From: CAJQQY01 sp964352225
Lineage (GTDB): Bacteria > Bacteroidota > Bacteroidia > Chitinophagales > Saprospiraceae
Length of the DNA: 30,559 nucleotides
Assembly: GCA_964352225.1 (NCBI GenBank)
Contig: CAYGRM010000030.1
Span: 1 to 30,559, forward strand
Direction: 5' to 3'
Position 1 is the stretch's first letter. Each line of letters opens with the position of its first letter. A model generated the notes under the pieces. It was not told where the DNA came from and did no database searches. It was given only the letters and a program-made list of their open reading frames with translations. Of the stretch, positions 8,297-15,763 are shown piece after piece. The position numbers and the translations under genes were made by a program.

Positions 8297-9115
8297 CTAA
8301 ACCGCTACACTATGATCTCTCAAAGCATCATTCAATGAAGTCTTTTTATCTGTACTTTCTTTTCTCTGACCAATAATCAAAGCGCAAGCTACTTGATAAT
8401 CACCTGCAGGAAATTTTTTAGTGTAGGTTCCTGGAATCACAACTGACCTTGGCGGAACCACTCCTCGATGAGTCACAGGTTCATTTCCCGTCACGTCGAT
8501 GATGTGAGTTGATTTTGTCAAAACAACATTAGCTCCAAGTACCGCCTCTTTTCCAACTCGAACTCCTTCCACAATTATACTTCGTGAACCAATAAAACAA
8601 TTATCTTCGATGATCGTCGGAGTTGCTTGTAATGGTTCCAATACTCCACCAATTCCAACTCCTCCACTCAAATGAACATTCTCCCCAATTTGGCCACATG
8701 ATCCAACTGTTGCCCAAGTATCTACCATCGTTCCACTTCCCACATGTGCTCCAATATTTACATAACTAGGCATCAAAATTACCCCCGGAGCAAGAAATGC
8801 ACCATGACGAGCAATCGCATGGGGAACTACTCGAACACCTAATTCTTTATATCCAGTTTTCAATGGAATCTTGTCATGAAATTCAAACATGCCTACCTCC
8901 AATGTTTCCATTTGCTGAATTGGAAAATACATCACAACTGCCTTTTTTACCCAATCATTTACTTTCCAATCTCCGTCAGCAGTTGGTTCTGCTACTCGAA
9001 GTTTTCCTTTGTCCAATTGCTCAATAACTTCTCTGATAGCTTCTTTGGTTGGATTTTCATGAAGGAGATCTCTGTTATCCCAAGCTTGTTCGATGGTGTT
9101 TTTTAAATCGCTCAT
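8297..9115 (-). CDS. dapD: 2,3,4,5-tetrahydropyridine-2,6-dicarboxylate N-succinyltransferase
   Basis: DapD transfers succinyl from succinyl-CoA to tetrahydrodipicolinate in the succinylase branch of lysine and meso-diaminopimelate synthesis, in the cytoplasm. The N-terminal helical region (1-95) is followed by the left-handed beta-helix of hexapeptide repeats (about 100-220), with the highly conserved stretch VNIGAHVGSGTMVDTWATVG near 118-137, then SGGVGIGGVLEP and EDNCFIGSRSIIVEGV. The C-terminus with VIPGTYTKKF and DYQVACALIIGQR is typical. The length of 272 aa matches the family (about 270-275). No other lysine-pathway gene is adjacent, and the DHDPS-like gene at 18510 belongs to a different pathway. 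A gene for a membrane protein lies 66 nt upstream on the same strand. Confidence 0.98.
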   Translation of the reverse strand: MSDLKNTIEQAWDNRDLLHENPTKEAIREVIEQLDKGKLRVAEPTADGDWKVNDWVKKAVVMYFPIQQMETLEVGMFEFHDKIPLKTGYKELGVRVVPHAIARHGAFLAPGVILMPSYVNIGAHVGSGTMVDTWATVGSCGQIGENVHLSGGVGIGGVLEPLQATPTIIEDNCFIGSRSIIVEGVRVGKEAVLGANVVLTKSTHIIDVTGNEPVTHRGVVPPRSVVIPGTYTKKFPAGDYQVACALIIGQRKESTDKKTSLNDALRDHSVAV

Positions 9116-9181
9116 TTTAAAAATTGTATGATTTGTTTATAGTTTAAAAAATAGGTTTATTTTTTTGAAATACACTTTTAA

Positions 9182-9844
9182 CTAAAAAAAACTGAGTGCA
9201 ATAAATTGTGTAGCTAATCCGACTAAATATCCTCCATACAAATCTTTCGGCTCGTGCGCGTCCAAAATTAATCGAGAGGTTCCAACGACTCCACAAATCA
9301 ATATTACTGTAGTCAATAATCCAAAAAGACTCACCTCAACCATCCCAAAGATTCCAGCATCCCACACAAAAGGAAATAATTCTGACCGCTGAATTGTGAT
9401 CAAGATCATGCCTAACAAACCTCCCATACCGACTGCATGCAAACTTATTTTAGAAAAAAGGGTAATAAAAAATGCTAAAAATAATCCAATCACCGCACCT
9501 AAAAAACATGCCTTAAAGGGAACTGGCATTTCTGGACTTCGGTAAATTAAATAATAAGTTGAAATGTAAAAAACTCCAGTCACAATAAATGGGCCGATCC
9601 GATCTTCTGCATTTTTTAATTCAAGTGAAGGGATTAGCTTTAATGCTTTCATCATTAAAACTGAAATGATAGGAATAAAAAAGGTAGAAAAGAAAACCAT
9701 CAAAATATTTCTCATCCCTCCTTTTACACTATTAGTTCCAAATAAATGTGGATCAACGGATAGTAAAATAAGCAACATGTAAGTCACCATCAACAAAGGA
9801 TGGAAAACAACTGAAAAGAAATAAGCAATGGATCTAAGTAGCAT
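9182..9844 (-). CDS. PAP2-like integral membrane protein
   Basis: This 220-aa protein has about six hydrophobic segments and divergent marks of the PAP2 phosphatase superfamily. A KxxxxRxxP motif is seen at 77-85 (KNAEDRIGP), a short version of the KX6RP signature. SKISLHAVG at 131-139 stands where PSGH normally lies, with His136 kept. SRLILDAHEPKD at 190-201 matches the third motif SRX5HX3D exactly, with Arg191, His197 and Asp201. A lipid-phosphatase-like role in the inner membrane is therefore possible, but the altered first two motifs leave activity doubtful. It lies 66 nt upstream of dapD on the same strand, and the two may be co-transcribed without an obvious functional link. Confidence 0.72.
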   Translation of the reverse strand: MLLRSIAYFFSVVFHPLLMVTYMLLILLSVDPHLFGTNSVKGGMRNILMVFFSTFFIPIISVLMMKALKLIPSLELKNAEDRIGPFIVTGVFYISTYYLIYRSPEMPVPFKACFLGAVIGLFLAFFITLFSKISLHAVGMGGLLGMILITIQRSELFPFVWDAGIFGMVEVSLFGLLTTVILICGVVGTSRLILDAHEPKDLYGGYLVGLATQFIALSFF

Positions 9845-9895
9845 TTACCTTTATTTTTGAGAAGGCAAAACTAAGTAGTTTGACTCAACTATTTA

Positions 9896-11002
9896 TCATT
9901 TTTGGGGACAAAGTTTGGTTAGCTCCAAAGCCATATTATCATCATCTTCCAAAATTTTATAAAAAGATTTTAAATACTTAATCACATCCTTTCGACATCG
10001 TTTATTTAGTATTTTAAAATCTTTACATATTTGGAGAGTCTCTTCTTTTTTATTTAAGAAATGTGTCGCCACTTTTTTCATTTCTTCTTCAGAATACATT
10101 TTTCCTAAATATACTCTTTGCTTAATCGTTCTTAAACGATAATCTGGATTTGGAACGGCATAACTTGCTGAAACAAAACCTGAAAAGTCGAAATCATACG
10201 GAAAAATGGTAAGTAAACTGTTGGGTTCTGGACGTAATAATTTTATGTTTCTCATATGAGTCATACTCCAATCTGCATTCCCAATCATACATTGAAACAT
10301 AGCATGAACGGCTCCATTATAGGTATCAATTGAATCAACTGAACAATTACTTTTTTCAACAACTTTTGTATTCGTTCGACCTGCTAACTCATCATCATCT
10401 TCAAGAAGAATCCCTATTCGTTCATACATTTTTTCTCCAGTTCCCGATTGCACATAGGTTATTTTGACTAATTGAGCACGTAGGCTATATTCAGAGTGAA
10501 TATTATAAATCTTATAAATCAAATATTCCTTTAAAATATTTTGCTTCGCCTCTTTGTTATCTTCAAGGCAATGAGAGACTAACTTAAGTGAGTTGTGCTT
10601 TCTCGAAAGTCCTATTTGTTTCAATCCTTTTTTCTTGAATTTTAGTCGAAGAGGAGGAAACTCACAAACCTTTCTTCGATATCTTCCACGTGGTTTAATT
10701 TCTACTTCTAGATCTACCTTTGTCGACTCATTTTCATTAAATGAAACTTTGCCGGGCATGTAGGTAACTAATTTTTTTTTGTAGAAAAGCAGCGTATCGA
10801 AATTGGCCTCCAATGTCATTTCAAAAATTTCATCTTTGGACATGAAGTCAAAAATACTATCTTTCTTTTTCTTGTTGGTTTTCTTTTTTGATTTAGAATC
10901 CTCTATGGATGTATTCATAGAGATAGAATCTTTAGTAAGATCTTGGCCATAAAAAAAGAAAGGAATGAGAAGAAAAAGTAGAAGATTAAAATTTTTCATC
11001 AT
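9896..11002 (-). CDS. Secreted protein with CotH/HipA-like kinase-fold motifs (conserved in Bacteroidota)
   Basis: I do not know a named function. The start is placed at the ATG pair near 11002 because it opens a clear signal peptide (KNFNLLLFLLIPFFFYGQ); the frame extends upstream only through a TTG codon that lies inside a promoter-like site. After the signal comes a Lys/Ser-rich linker, a basic block IKPRGRYRRKVCEFPPLRLK near 102-121, and then motifs that look like an atypical kinase active site: IGNADWSMTHMRNIKLL at about 240-256 (candidate Asp244 and metal-binding Asn252) followed by PYDFDFSG at about 268-275. CotH-type secreted kinases share this order, so a kinase-like fold is inferred. 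It is conserved only in Bacteroidota as far as I can recall. It is divergent from the alkaline phosphatase gene. Confidence 0.65.
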   Translation of the reverse strand: MMKNFNLLLFLLIPFFFYGQDLTKDSISMNTSIEDSKSKKKTNKKKKDSIFDFMSKDEIFEMTLEANFDTLLFYKKKLVTYMPGKVSFNENESTKVDLEVEIKPRGRYRRKVCEFPPLRLKFKKKGLKQIGLSRKHNSLKLVSHCLEDNKEAKQNILKEYLIYKIYNIHSEYSLRAQLVKITYVQSGTGEKMYERIGILLEDDDELAGRTNTKVVEKSNCSVDSIDTYNGAVHAMFQCMIGNADWSMTHMRNIKLLRPEPNSLLTIFPYDFDFSGFVSASYAVPNPDYRLRTIKQRVYLGKMYSEEEMKKVATHFLNKKEETLQICKDFKILNKRCRKDVIKYLKSFYKILEDDDNMALELTKLCPQK

Positions 11003-11056
11003 AGTTTTTTTGAGGTATAGTAGAACTAATTCTTGATAGATATTGAGAGAATATTT

Positions 11057-11089
11057 CAAAAATAATCATAAAAACTAAAAGTATTGTTA
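11057..11089 (-). promoter_or_regulatory. Candidate promoter elements for the kinase-fold-like gene
   Basis: Read on the minus strand, 11089-11076 is TAACAATACTTTTA, identical to a site upstream of the aldehyde dehydrogenase gene, and 11064-11057 is TATTTTTG, which fits the Bacteroidota -7 consensus TAnnTTTG. Either would start transcription upstream of the ATG near 11002. Inference from motif match only. Confidence 0.45.
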
Positions 11090-11165
11090 CTGAAAAGGTA
11101 TTATTTTGTTGTAATTTGCTTTGCTGTAACTCTCTTTTTATTTTTTCATAGAAAACAGAGATCTA

Positions 11166-11179
11166 TAACAATACATTTA
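11166..11179 (+). promoter_or_regulatory. Candidate promoter element for the alkaline phosphatase gene
   Basis: TAACAATACATTTA differs by one base from the 14-mer found twice on the minus strand (11076-11089 and 18465-18478). Its second half, TACATTTA, resembles the -7 box TAnnTTTG. The ATG follows 34 nt later. A further TACTTTTA lies at 11186-11193, so the exact box is uncertain. Confidence 0.4.
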
Positions 11180-11212
11180 CATCACTACTTTTAGTTTAGA
11201 ATTATACTTTTC

Positions 11213-12343
11213 ATGTCGTTACATAAATGGATTATACTACTAATTATTGGAGGGGTTTTAAGCTGTGGAAATAAAAAAACTACCAGTCCTATTTCATCTT
11301 CAGAATCTCATGGTCATGAAGAACCAGTCATTAAATATCCAAAAAATATTATTCTGATGATTGGTGATGGAATGGGGATTACTCAAATTACTGCTTCAAT
11401 GTATTTGAATAGGAGAGGTTCATATCTTGAACAATTTCCAGTTGTAGGTTTACAAAAAACATTTTCAGGTAGTAATATAATTACCGATTCGGCTGCAGGT
11501 GCAACTGCCATGGCTTGCGGAATTAAAACCTATAATAATGCAATTGGAGTTGATATGGATACTTTACCTGTCCAATCAATTTTAGAATTAGCAGAAAAAA
11601 ACGGCTTAGCTACTGGTTTAATTGTTACCTCCCCTGTCACTCACGCAACACCTGCTTCCTTTATTTCACATGTAGCACATCGTCAATTTATGGAAGAGAT
11701 TGCATTAGGATTTATGGATACTAAAATTGATTTTTTAGTTGGAGGAGGAAAAAAATATTTTGATCGAAGAGATTCAGATGAAAGAGATTTATATCAAGAA
11801 TTGCAAGACGATGGATACTTTGTATCTGATTATTTCAAACAAGATATTTTTGAAACATATATCAATCCTAAGAAAAATTTTGTTTTTTTCACCGGGGATG
11901 AAGATCCTCCTCATGCTCAAAATGGACGAAAATATCTTCCTTACATTTCAAGTAGAGGAGCTACTTTTTTAAAAAAAAGAAATGACAAAGGTTTCTTTTT
12001 AATGATTGAAGGCTCTCAAATTGATTGGGGAGGACATCAAAATGATGCCAAATGGTTAATCGCAGAAATGGATGATTTTAATACCGCTATTGGTCGAATT
12101 TTAAAATTTGCAAAAAAAGAAAAAGAGACTTTAGTTATTGTTACTGCAGACCATGAGTGTGGAGGATTTTCTATCAATAATGGTTCTACCAAATCAGAAT
12201 TAGTTACCGCTTTTACTAATAATGGGCATACTGCTGAGATGGTTCCTGTTTTTGCTTTCGGTCCGCAAGCAGAATTATTTCATGGAATTTATGATAATAC
12301 TCAGATTTTTGAAAAAATGAAAAAAGCTCTTCAGCTTGATTAG
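11213..12343 (+). CDS. Alkaline phosphatase lipoprotein (PhoA superfamily)
   Basis: This is a periplasmic or surface phosphomonoesterase of the alkaline phosphatase superfamily that releases phosphate from organic phosphates. The signal peptide ends at lipid-attachment Cys18 (GVLSC). Metal and active-site motifs appear in order: MIGDGMG with Asp52, then TDSAAGATAMACG with nucleophile Ser93, PVTHATPASF with His144 and Thr146, MIEGSQIDWGGHQND with the acidic ligand and His residues, TADHECGG with the Asp-His pair, and a C-terminal NNGHTAEMVP with the last His ligand. At 376 aa it is shorter than E. coli PhoA (471) and of the size of compact Bacteroidota enzymes. The gene is divergent from the kinase-fold-like secreted protein. 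Phosphate control is plausible, but no Pho box was recognised. Confidence 0.95.
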   Translation: MSLHKWIILLIIGGVLSCGNKKTTSPISSSESHGHEEPVIKYPKNIILMIGDGMGITQITASMYLNRRGSYLEQFPVVGLQKTFSGSNIITDSAAGATAMACGIKTYNNAIGVDMDTLPVQSILELAEKNGLATGLIVTSPVTHATPASFISHVAHRQFMEEIALGFMDTKIDFLVGGGKKYFDRRDSDERDLYQELQDDGYFVSDYFKQDIFETYINPKKNFVFFTGDEDPPHAQNGRKYLPYISSRGATFLKKRNDKGFFLMIEGSQIDWGGHQNDAKWLIAEMDDFNTAIGRILKFAKKEKETLVIVTADHECGGFSINNGSTKSELVTAFTNNGHTAEMVPVFAFGPQAELFHGIYDNTQIFEKMKKALQLD

Positions 12344-12352
12344 TTAAAAAAG

Positions 12353-12388
12353 AAAACTGATTACCTACCGAAGTGAGTAACCAGTTTT
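12353..12388. terminator. Bidirectional terminator hairpin
   Basis: The arms 12353-12364 and 12377-12388 pair with one mismatch (AAAACTG and CAGTTTT at the base, TTAC with GTAA above). It lies between the stops of the alkaline phosphatase gene (12343) and the convergent lipocalin-like gene (12411). The A-rich left and T-rich right base fit bidirectional intrinsic termination. Confidence 0.8.
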
Positions 12389-12410
12389 GTATTTTAAAAT
12401 CGGATGTATA

Positions 12411-12911
12411 TTATCTAATGACCGAGTTGTTTAATGGCAAAATATTTTTGCTAAAATTCAACACGTTAATTTCTGTACAAAATATATGATCCAAACCTGC
12501 TTCTTGGATATCGAGCTCTAATTCTACCTTCTCCTCTTCCATTTTATTAATTTTGATGAACTCTGCAGGCGATCCATCTTTTGGAATTAAAATTAGATTG
12601 TGGTCATCATCTGTGATATCCCAGTTTCCAACTTCAATAGTTTCAGTCACAGCATTTCCATATATTTTTGAGTATGTTCCATTCTTATCAAATTGGAATT
12701 TCAAAAAAGCACCTTTAACTATAATAATTTCCTCACAAGCATGGATTTTATCTACAATTTGGTAGGCAAAGTTGGTGTAAGCCCACTCTCCTGTTAAAGT
12801 ATTCATCGTAGCTTCTTTGCAATTAGTGGTGCATGTGGTATCTCCATTGTGTGCAAAATATGCATTCATATTAGAGACTAAAATTAGGGCAATTAATAAT
12901 ATCTTTTTCAT
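12411..12911 (-). CDS. Secreted lipocalin-like protein
   Basis: This small exported protein (166 aa) has a signal peptide of about 20 residues (KKILLIALILVSNMNAYFA). The mature part reads as an antiparallel beta-barrel of the lipocalin-like type common in Bacteroidota: LTGEW near residue 39, then KFQFDKNGTYSKIYG near 71-85 and VGNWDITDDDHNLILIP near 93-109, the pattern of strand, turn, 'GxWxI', strand. Cysteines at about 27, 31, 59 and 145 could form disulfides. Ligand and role are unknown. It is convergent with the alkaline phosphatase gene and separated from the next upstream minus-strand gene by a long gap. The fold call is moderate; the existence of the gene is likely. Confidence 0.7.
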   Translation of the reverse strand: MKKILLIALILVSNMNAYFAHNGDTTCTTNCKEATMNTLTGEWAYTNFAYQIVDKIHACEEIIIVKGAFLKFQFDKNGTYSKIYGNAVTETIEVGNWDITDDDHNLILIPKDGSPAEFIKINKMEEEKVELELDIQEAGLDHIFCTEINVLNFSKNILPLNNSVIR

Positions 12912-13329
12912 TTTATGTTTTCTTTTCCTTTGGTTTGTAAAAAATAAATATTGTTATATGTATTGTTTTCTATAATGACTCAAAGTTATATCTACAGTTG
13001 CAATAATGGTCGTTCGTTCGACAGTTCATCCAAATTACTCGATGAAAATGTTATTGAATATATAAAACCCTTGTGAGCATCAATTAGTTGTCCAAAACAG
13101 AATAAAGTTTCGAAAAAACTTCTGAAGTATCACGTAAATCTATTTTAAATATCTTCACAGAGCTATGTTCAAAATAAAATTTTACAAAGATTTAATGTTA
13201 GGTATTGAAAAGTTAACTTTTGGAGACAGAAAAGTATATAATTCTTTAACTAATTTTTAACAACTCAATTACACATTCAATACTTCTTAAATTCTAAATA
13301 GTTACAGAAGGTGGATATGAAAAGAAGAC
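12912..13329. other. Long intergenic region with candidate promoter only
   Basis: No convincing gene is seen here. Two minus-strand promoter-like sites for the lipocalin-like gene are visible: TAACTTTG (12988-12981), an exact match to TAnnTTTG, and TAACAATATTTA (12956-12945), a shortened form of the recurring 14-mer. The rest is A/T-rich and shows no repeat, RNA gene or coding remnant that I can support. Confidence 0.5.
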
Positions 13330-13362
13330 GATGAGTTGCAATCTTATGTTACAACTCATCGC
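13330..13362 (-). terminator. Terminator of the hydroxyproline operon
   Basis: The arms 13330-13339 and 13353-13362 form a perfect 10-bp stem (CGATGAGTTG with CAACTCATCG). On the minus strand it lies 22 nt after the stop of the last gene of the cluster and is followed by a pyrimidine-rich CTTCTTTTC, consistent with an intrinsic terminator. Confidence 0.8.
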
Positions 13363-13384
13363 CAAAAGTATCTAAAAAATGATT

Positions 13385-14635
13385 TTAATTGAATCGATCT
13401 GGGTCTAAAGTTGGGTGAGTAATCTGTGGTGCTTCATTTGATATAATTTGAGCAATAATTTTTCCAGTTGCAGGTCCAAGACTCATTCCAACCATCGCAT
13501 GACCTGCCGCAACCGTTAAATTATCATAGTATTTTAATCTCCCCAAATAAGGCATCCCATCTGGTGAGCATGGACGTAAACCAGACCATGGTTTTATATT
13601 TTTAAAATCGTAATTCTGGAATTCTGGAAAATAGTCTGGCACCGCTTTAATAATTCCATTGACCCTTCGAAGGTTAATTTCATTATTAATTCCTGCAATT
13701 TCTAAAGTACCTGCAAATCTTAAATCGTTGGCCATTGGAGTTACCGCTACTTTGGCTTCTGACAAAAGATAAGGGTGAGAAGGTTTTATTTTTGGATTGG
13801 ACAATGTTACATTATATCCTTTTGCTGCTTGGATAGGAATATTAATTTTCAAACCCTTCACTAAGCCTGGTGCCCACGAGCCACTTGTGATTAAAAATTC
13901 ATCCGCTGTAAATTCTCCTTTTGAAGTATTTACTTTAGTTATTTTTTTATTAGAAAAAAATAATTTCTTGACTTCCGTTTCAAAATGTATTTCCACTCGA
14001 CCACTTTTCTTCATCTGATCTCGGAGGCATTGCATGAATAGATGTGGATATAAATGTGCATCACCTGGATAGTAAACTGAACCTAAAATATCCATTTTTA
14101 AATGTGGATCAAGCGCTTGAGTTTCTTCGGCAGAAAGGTGTTCGACTTTCACTCCAATTTTATTAGCAATCTCGCTTTCTGATTTTAGACTAACTTCTCC
14201 TTTCTTCGTTCGATATAAATCAACCAAACCTTTTTCTACAAAAGCGAATTCAAAACCTTCTTTTTTAGCAAAATCTTGATACAAACTTTTGCTCATCCAA
14301 GCCATGTCTCGCAAAACTGTTTTTGCATTATCTACATGTTTATGAGTTGCCGCTCGATAAAATTTCCATCCCCAAGACATCAAATCAAAATCTAATTTTG
14401 GTTTAATGTAAAATGGACTTTCAGGATTGAACATCCAGCGGATTCCTTTTGAAATCATCCCTGGTTGAGCCAAAGGAATTACATGACTGGGACAAACATA
14501 ACCTGCATTTCCATAAGAAGCTCCATCAGTCATTTTTCCCTTTTCTAAAAGAATAACTTCATGCCCCGCTTTTTGTAAAAAATAGGCAGAAGACAATCCG
14601 ACGATACCGCCACCGATGATAATTACTTTTTTCAT
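13385..14635 (-). CDS. FAD-dependent D-amino acid dehydrogenase, probable cis-4-hydroxy-D-proline oxidase
   Basis: This DadA/DAO-superfamily flavoenzyme has the Rossmann motif GGGIVG at 8-13 with the ribose-binding acidic residue Glu31 after the second strand (VILLEKG). The C-terminus carries PWSGLRPCSPDGMPYLGR and AAGHAMVGMSLGPATGKIIAQ, the FAD/substrate-side signature of this family. The length of 416 aa is normal for a single-subunit DadA. From its place last in a cluster with a hydroxyproline epimerase, the inferred reaction is oxidation of cis-4-hydroxy-D-proline to delta1-pyrroline-4-hydroxy-2-carboxylate. Some bacteria use a multi-subunit enzyme (LhpBEF) instead; no partner subunits are seen here. 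D-proline or another D-amino acid could also be accepted. Inverted repeat B lies between it and the epimerase gene. Confidence 0.88.
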   Translation of the reverse strand: MKKVIIIGGGIVGLSSAYFLQKAGHEVILLEKGKMTDGASYGNAGYVCPSHVIPLAQPGMISKGIRWMFNPESPFYIKPKLDFDLMSWGWKFYRAATHKHVDNAKTVLRDMAWMSKSLYQDFAKKEGFEFAFVEKGLVDLYRTKKGEVSLKSESEIANKIGVKVEHLSAEETQALDPHLKMDILGSVYYPGDAHLYPHLFMQCLRDQMKKSGRVEIHFETEVKKLFFSNKKITKVNTSKGEFTADEFLITSGSWAPGLVKGLKINIPIQAAKGYNVTLSNPKIKPSHPYLLSEAKVAVTPMANDLRFAGTLEIAGINNEINLRRVNGIIKAVPDYFPEFQNYDFKNIKPWSGLRPCSPDGMPYLGRLKYYDNLTVAAGHAMVGMSLGPATGKIIAQIISNEAPQITHPTLDPDRFN

Positions 14636-14645
14636 AAGCTAAATC

Positions 14646-14708
14646 GTTGCAGGACTTTCCAAGTCCTGTGAAAATTTATTAAATACGAGACTTGGAAGGT
14701 CCCGCTAC
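14646..14708. repeat. Inverted-repeat element B in the hydroxyproline operon
   Basis: The arms 14646-14669 and 14685-14708 pair at 19 Watson-Crick and 2 G-U positions out of 24, with a 15-nt loop. Each arm is itself nearly palindromic (GGACTTTCCAAGTCC). The outer end on the minus strand is GTAGCGGGACC, 3 nt after the epimerase stop codon. Not followed by a clear U-tract, so a REP-like 3'-end or dispersed element is as likely as a terminator. Confidence 0.85.
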
Positions 14709-14711
14709 ATT

Positions 14712-15713
14712 TTATATTACTTGAAAACCATGAGCATAAGGATCATCATCATCAATTATAATAGTATTGTACCCTGTTACTTTTGCCCAACCTTCAATAC
14801 TAGGAATGATTGCATCGATCTCTCCAACTTTTGTAACATCTTCCACTCGGCCGATAAATTGACTTCCAATAATACTTTCATGAACGAAGGAATCTCCTTT
14901 TTGCAATTTACCCTTTGCAGCCCATTGCGCCATTCGTGCTGAAGTTCCAGTTCCGCATGGCGAACGATCAATGGCTTTGTCTCCATAAAAAACTGCATTA
15001 CGCGCATCAGCATTTTCAGCAATAGTTTCGCCGGTCCAAAGCAAATGACTTAACCCTGAAATGGTTTCATTTTCAGGATGAACGAAAGTGTATTTTTCAT
15101 TTATTCGTTTTCGAATAATCGGACTCCATCTAATCAAATCTCCAGCAGTATAATTTTGAATACCTGAAAAATTCTCTTGCTCATCAATGATAGCATAAAA
15201 ATTTCCTCCGTAGGAAACATCCATTTTTAGCATACCTAAATCTGGGCATTCGATTTCAATATTTTCCGCAGCAAGGTAGGATGGAATATTGGTGAGTTTT
15301 ACAGATTTTACTTTTTGTCCTACTTTTTTGTATTCGACTTTGACTAATCCTGCTGGAGTTTCCAATCGAAGATGACCTTCTCTTTTTGGAGTGACAAGAC
15401 CTTGCTCGAGTGCGATGGTAACTGTCCCGATGGTTCCATGACCACACATTGGGAGGCAACCACTTGTTTCGATAAATAAAACGCCAACATCATTTTGCGG
15501 GTCAGAAGGAGGATATAAAATACTTCCCGACATCATATCATGACCTCGAGGTTCGAACATTAAACCTTTGCGAATCCAATCATATTCTTTTAAAAAATGT
15601 TGCCGTTTTTCGCTCATGGTTTTCCCTTCCAAGTTTGGTCCACCCCCAGCAACGACTCGAACTGGATTTCCACAAGTGTGCGCATCTACGCAGAAAAAAG
15701 TTTTGGATGACAT
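14712..15713 (-). CDS. 4-hydroxyproline 2-epimerase (proline racemase family)
   Basis: This cofactor-independent enzyme of the proline racemase family converts trans-4-hydroxy-L-proline to cis-4-hydroxy-D-proline, the first step of the pathway (LhpA/4HypE in other bacteria). Both catalytic cysteines are present: Cys90 in LPMCGHGTIG and Cys253 in DRSPCGTGTSAR. Family knowledge says that trans-3-hydroxy-L-proline dehydratases replace the second Cys by Thr, so a racemase/epimerase is favoured over a dehydratase. The opening FCVDAHTCGNPVRVVAGG is also typical, and the 333-aa length is normal. The context with a D-hydroxyproline oxidase, Pyr4H2C deaminase and KGSA dehydrogenase makes epimerase rather than proline racemase the better call. 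Inverted repeats lie in both flanking gaps. Confidence 0.93.
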   Translation of the reverse strand: MSSKTFFCVDAHTCGNPVRVVAGGGPNLEGKTMSEKRQHFLKEYDWIRKGLMFEPRGHDMMSGSILYPPSDPQNDVGVLFIETSGCLPMCGHGTIGTVTIALEQGLVTPKREGHLRLETPAGLVKVEYKKVGQKVKSVKLTNIPSYLAAENIEIECPDLGMLKMDVSYGGNFYAIIDEQENFSGIQNYTAGDLIRWSPIIRKRINEKYTFVHPENETISGLSHLLWTGETIAENADARNAVFYGDKAIDRSPCGTGTSARMAQWAAKGKLQKGDSFVHESIIGSQFIGRVEDVTKVGEIDAIIPSIEGWAKVTGYNTIIIDDDDPYAHGFQVI

Positions 15714-15728
15714 TTTTAGGTTTTAGAA

Positions 15729-15763
15729 AGAACTTCCAGATTTTTAAAATACCTGGAAGTTCT
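15729..15763. repeat. Inverted-repeat element C at the reductase stop codon
   Basis: The arms 15729-15739 and 15753-15763 form a perfect 11-bp stem (AGAACTTCCAG with CTGGAAGTTCT) with a 13-nt loop. The right arm overlaps the TAG stop of the cyclodeaminase-family gene (15764-15762 on the minus strand). It could end transcription or protect the 3' end; the downstream run on the minus strand is TTTCTAAAA, only weakly terminator-like. Confidence 0.85.

Noticed and set aside
11003..11059. TTG start of the kinase-fold-like protein at 11059
   Set aside because: The TTG lies in a promoter-like TATTTTTG and the signal peptide starts at the ATG pair near 11002.
13000..13320. Small gene in the gap upstream of the lipocalin-like gene
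   Set aside because: Only short frames without coding character are present; no start with conserved motif or remnant of a known family was seen.
14712..15713. Trans-3-hydroxy-L-proline dehydratase
   Set aside because: The second catalytic residue is Cys253 (DRSPCGTG), not Thr as in dehydratases.
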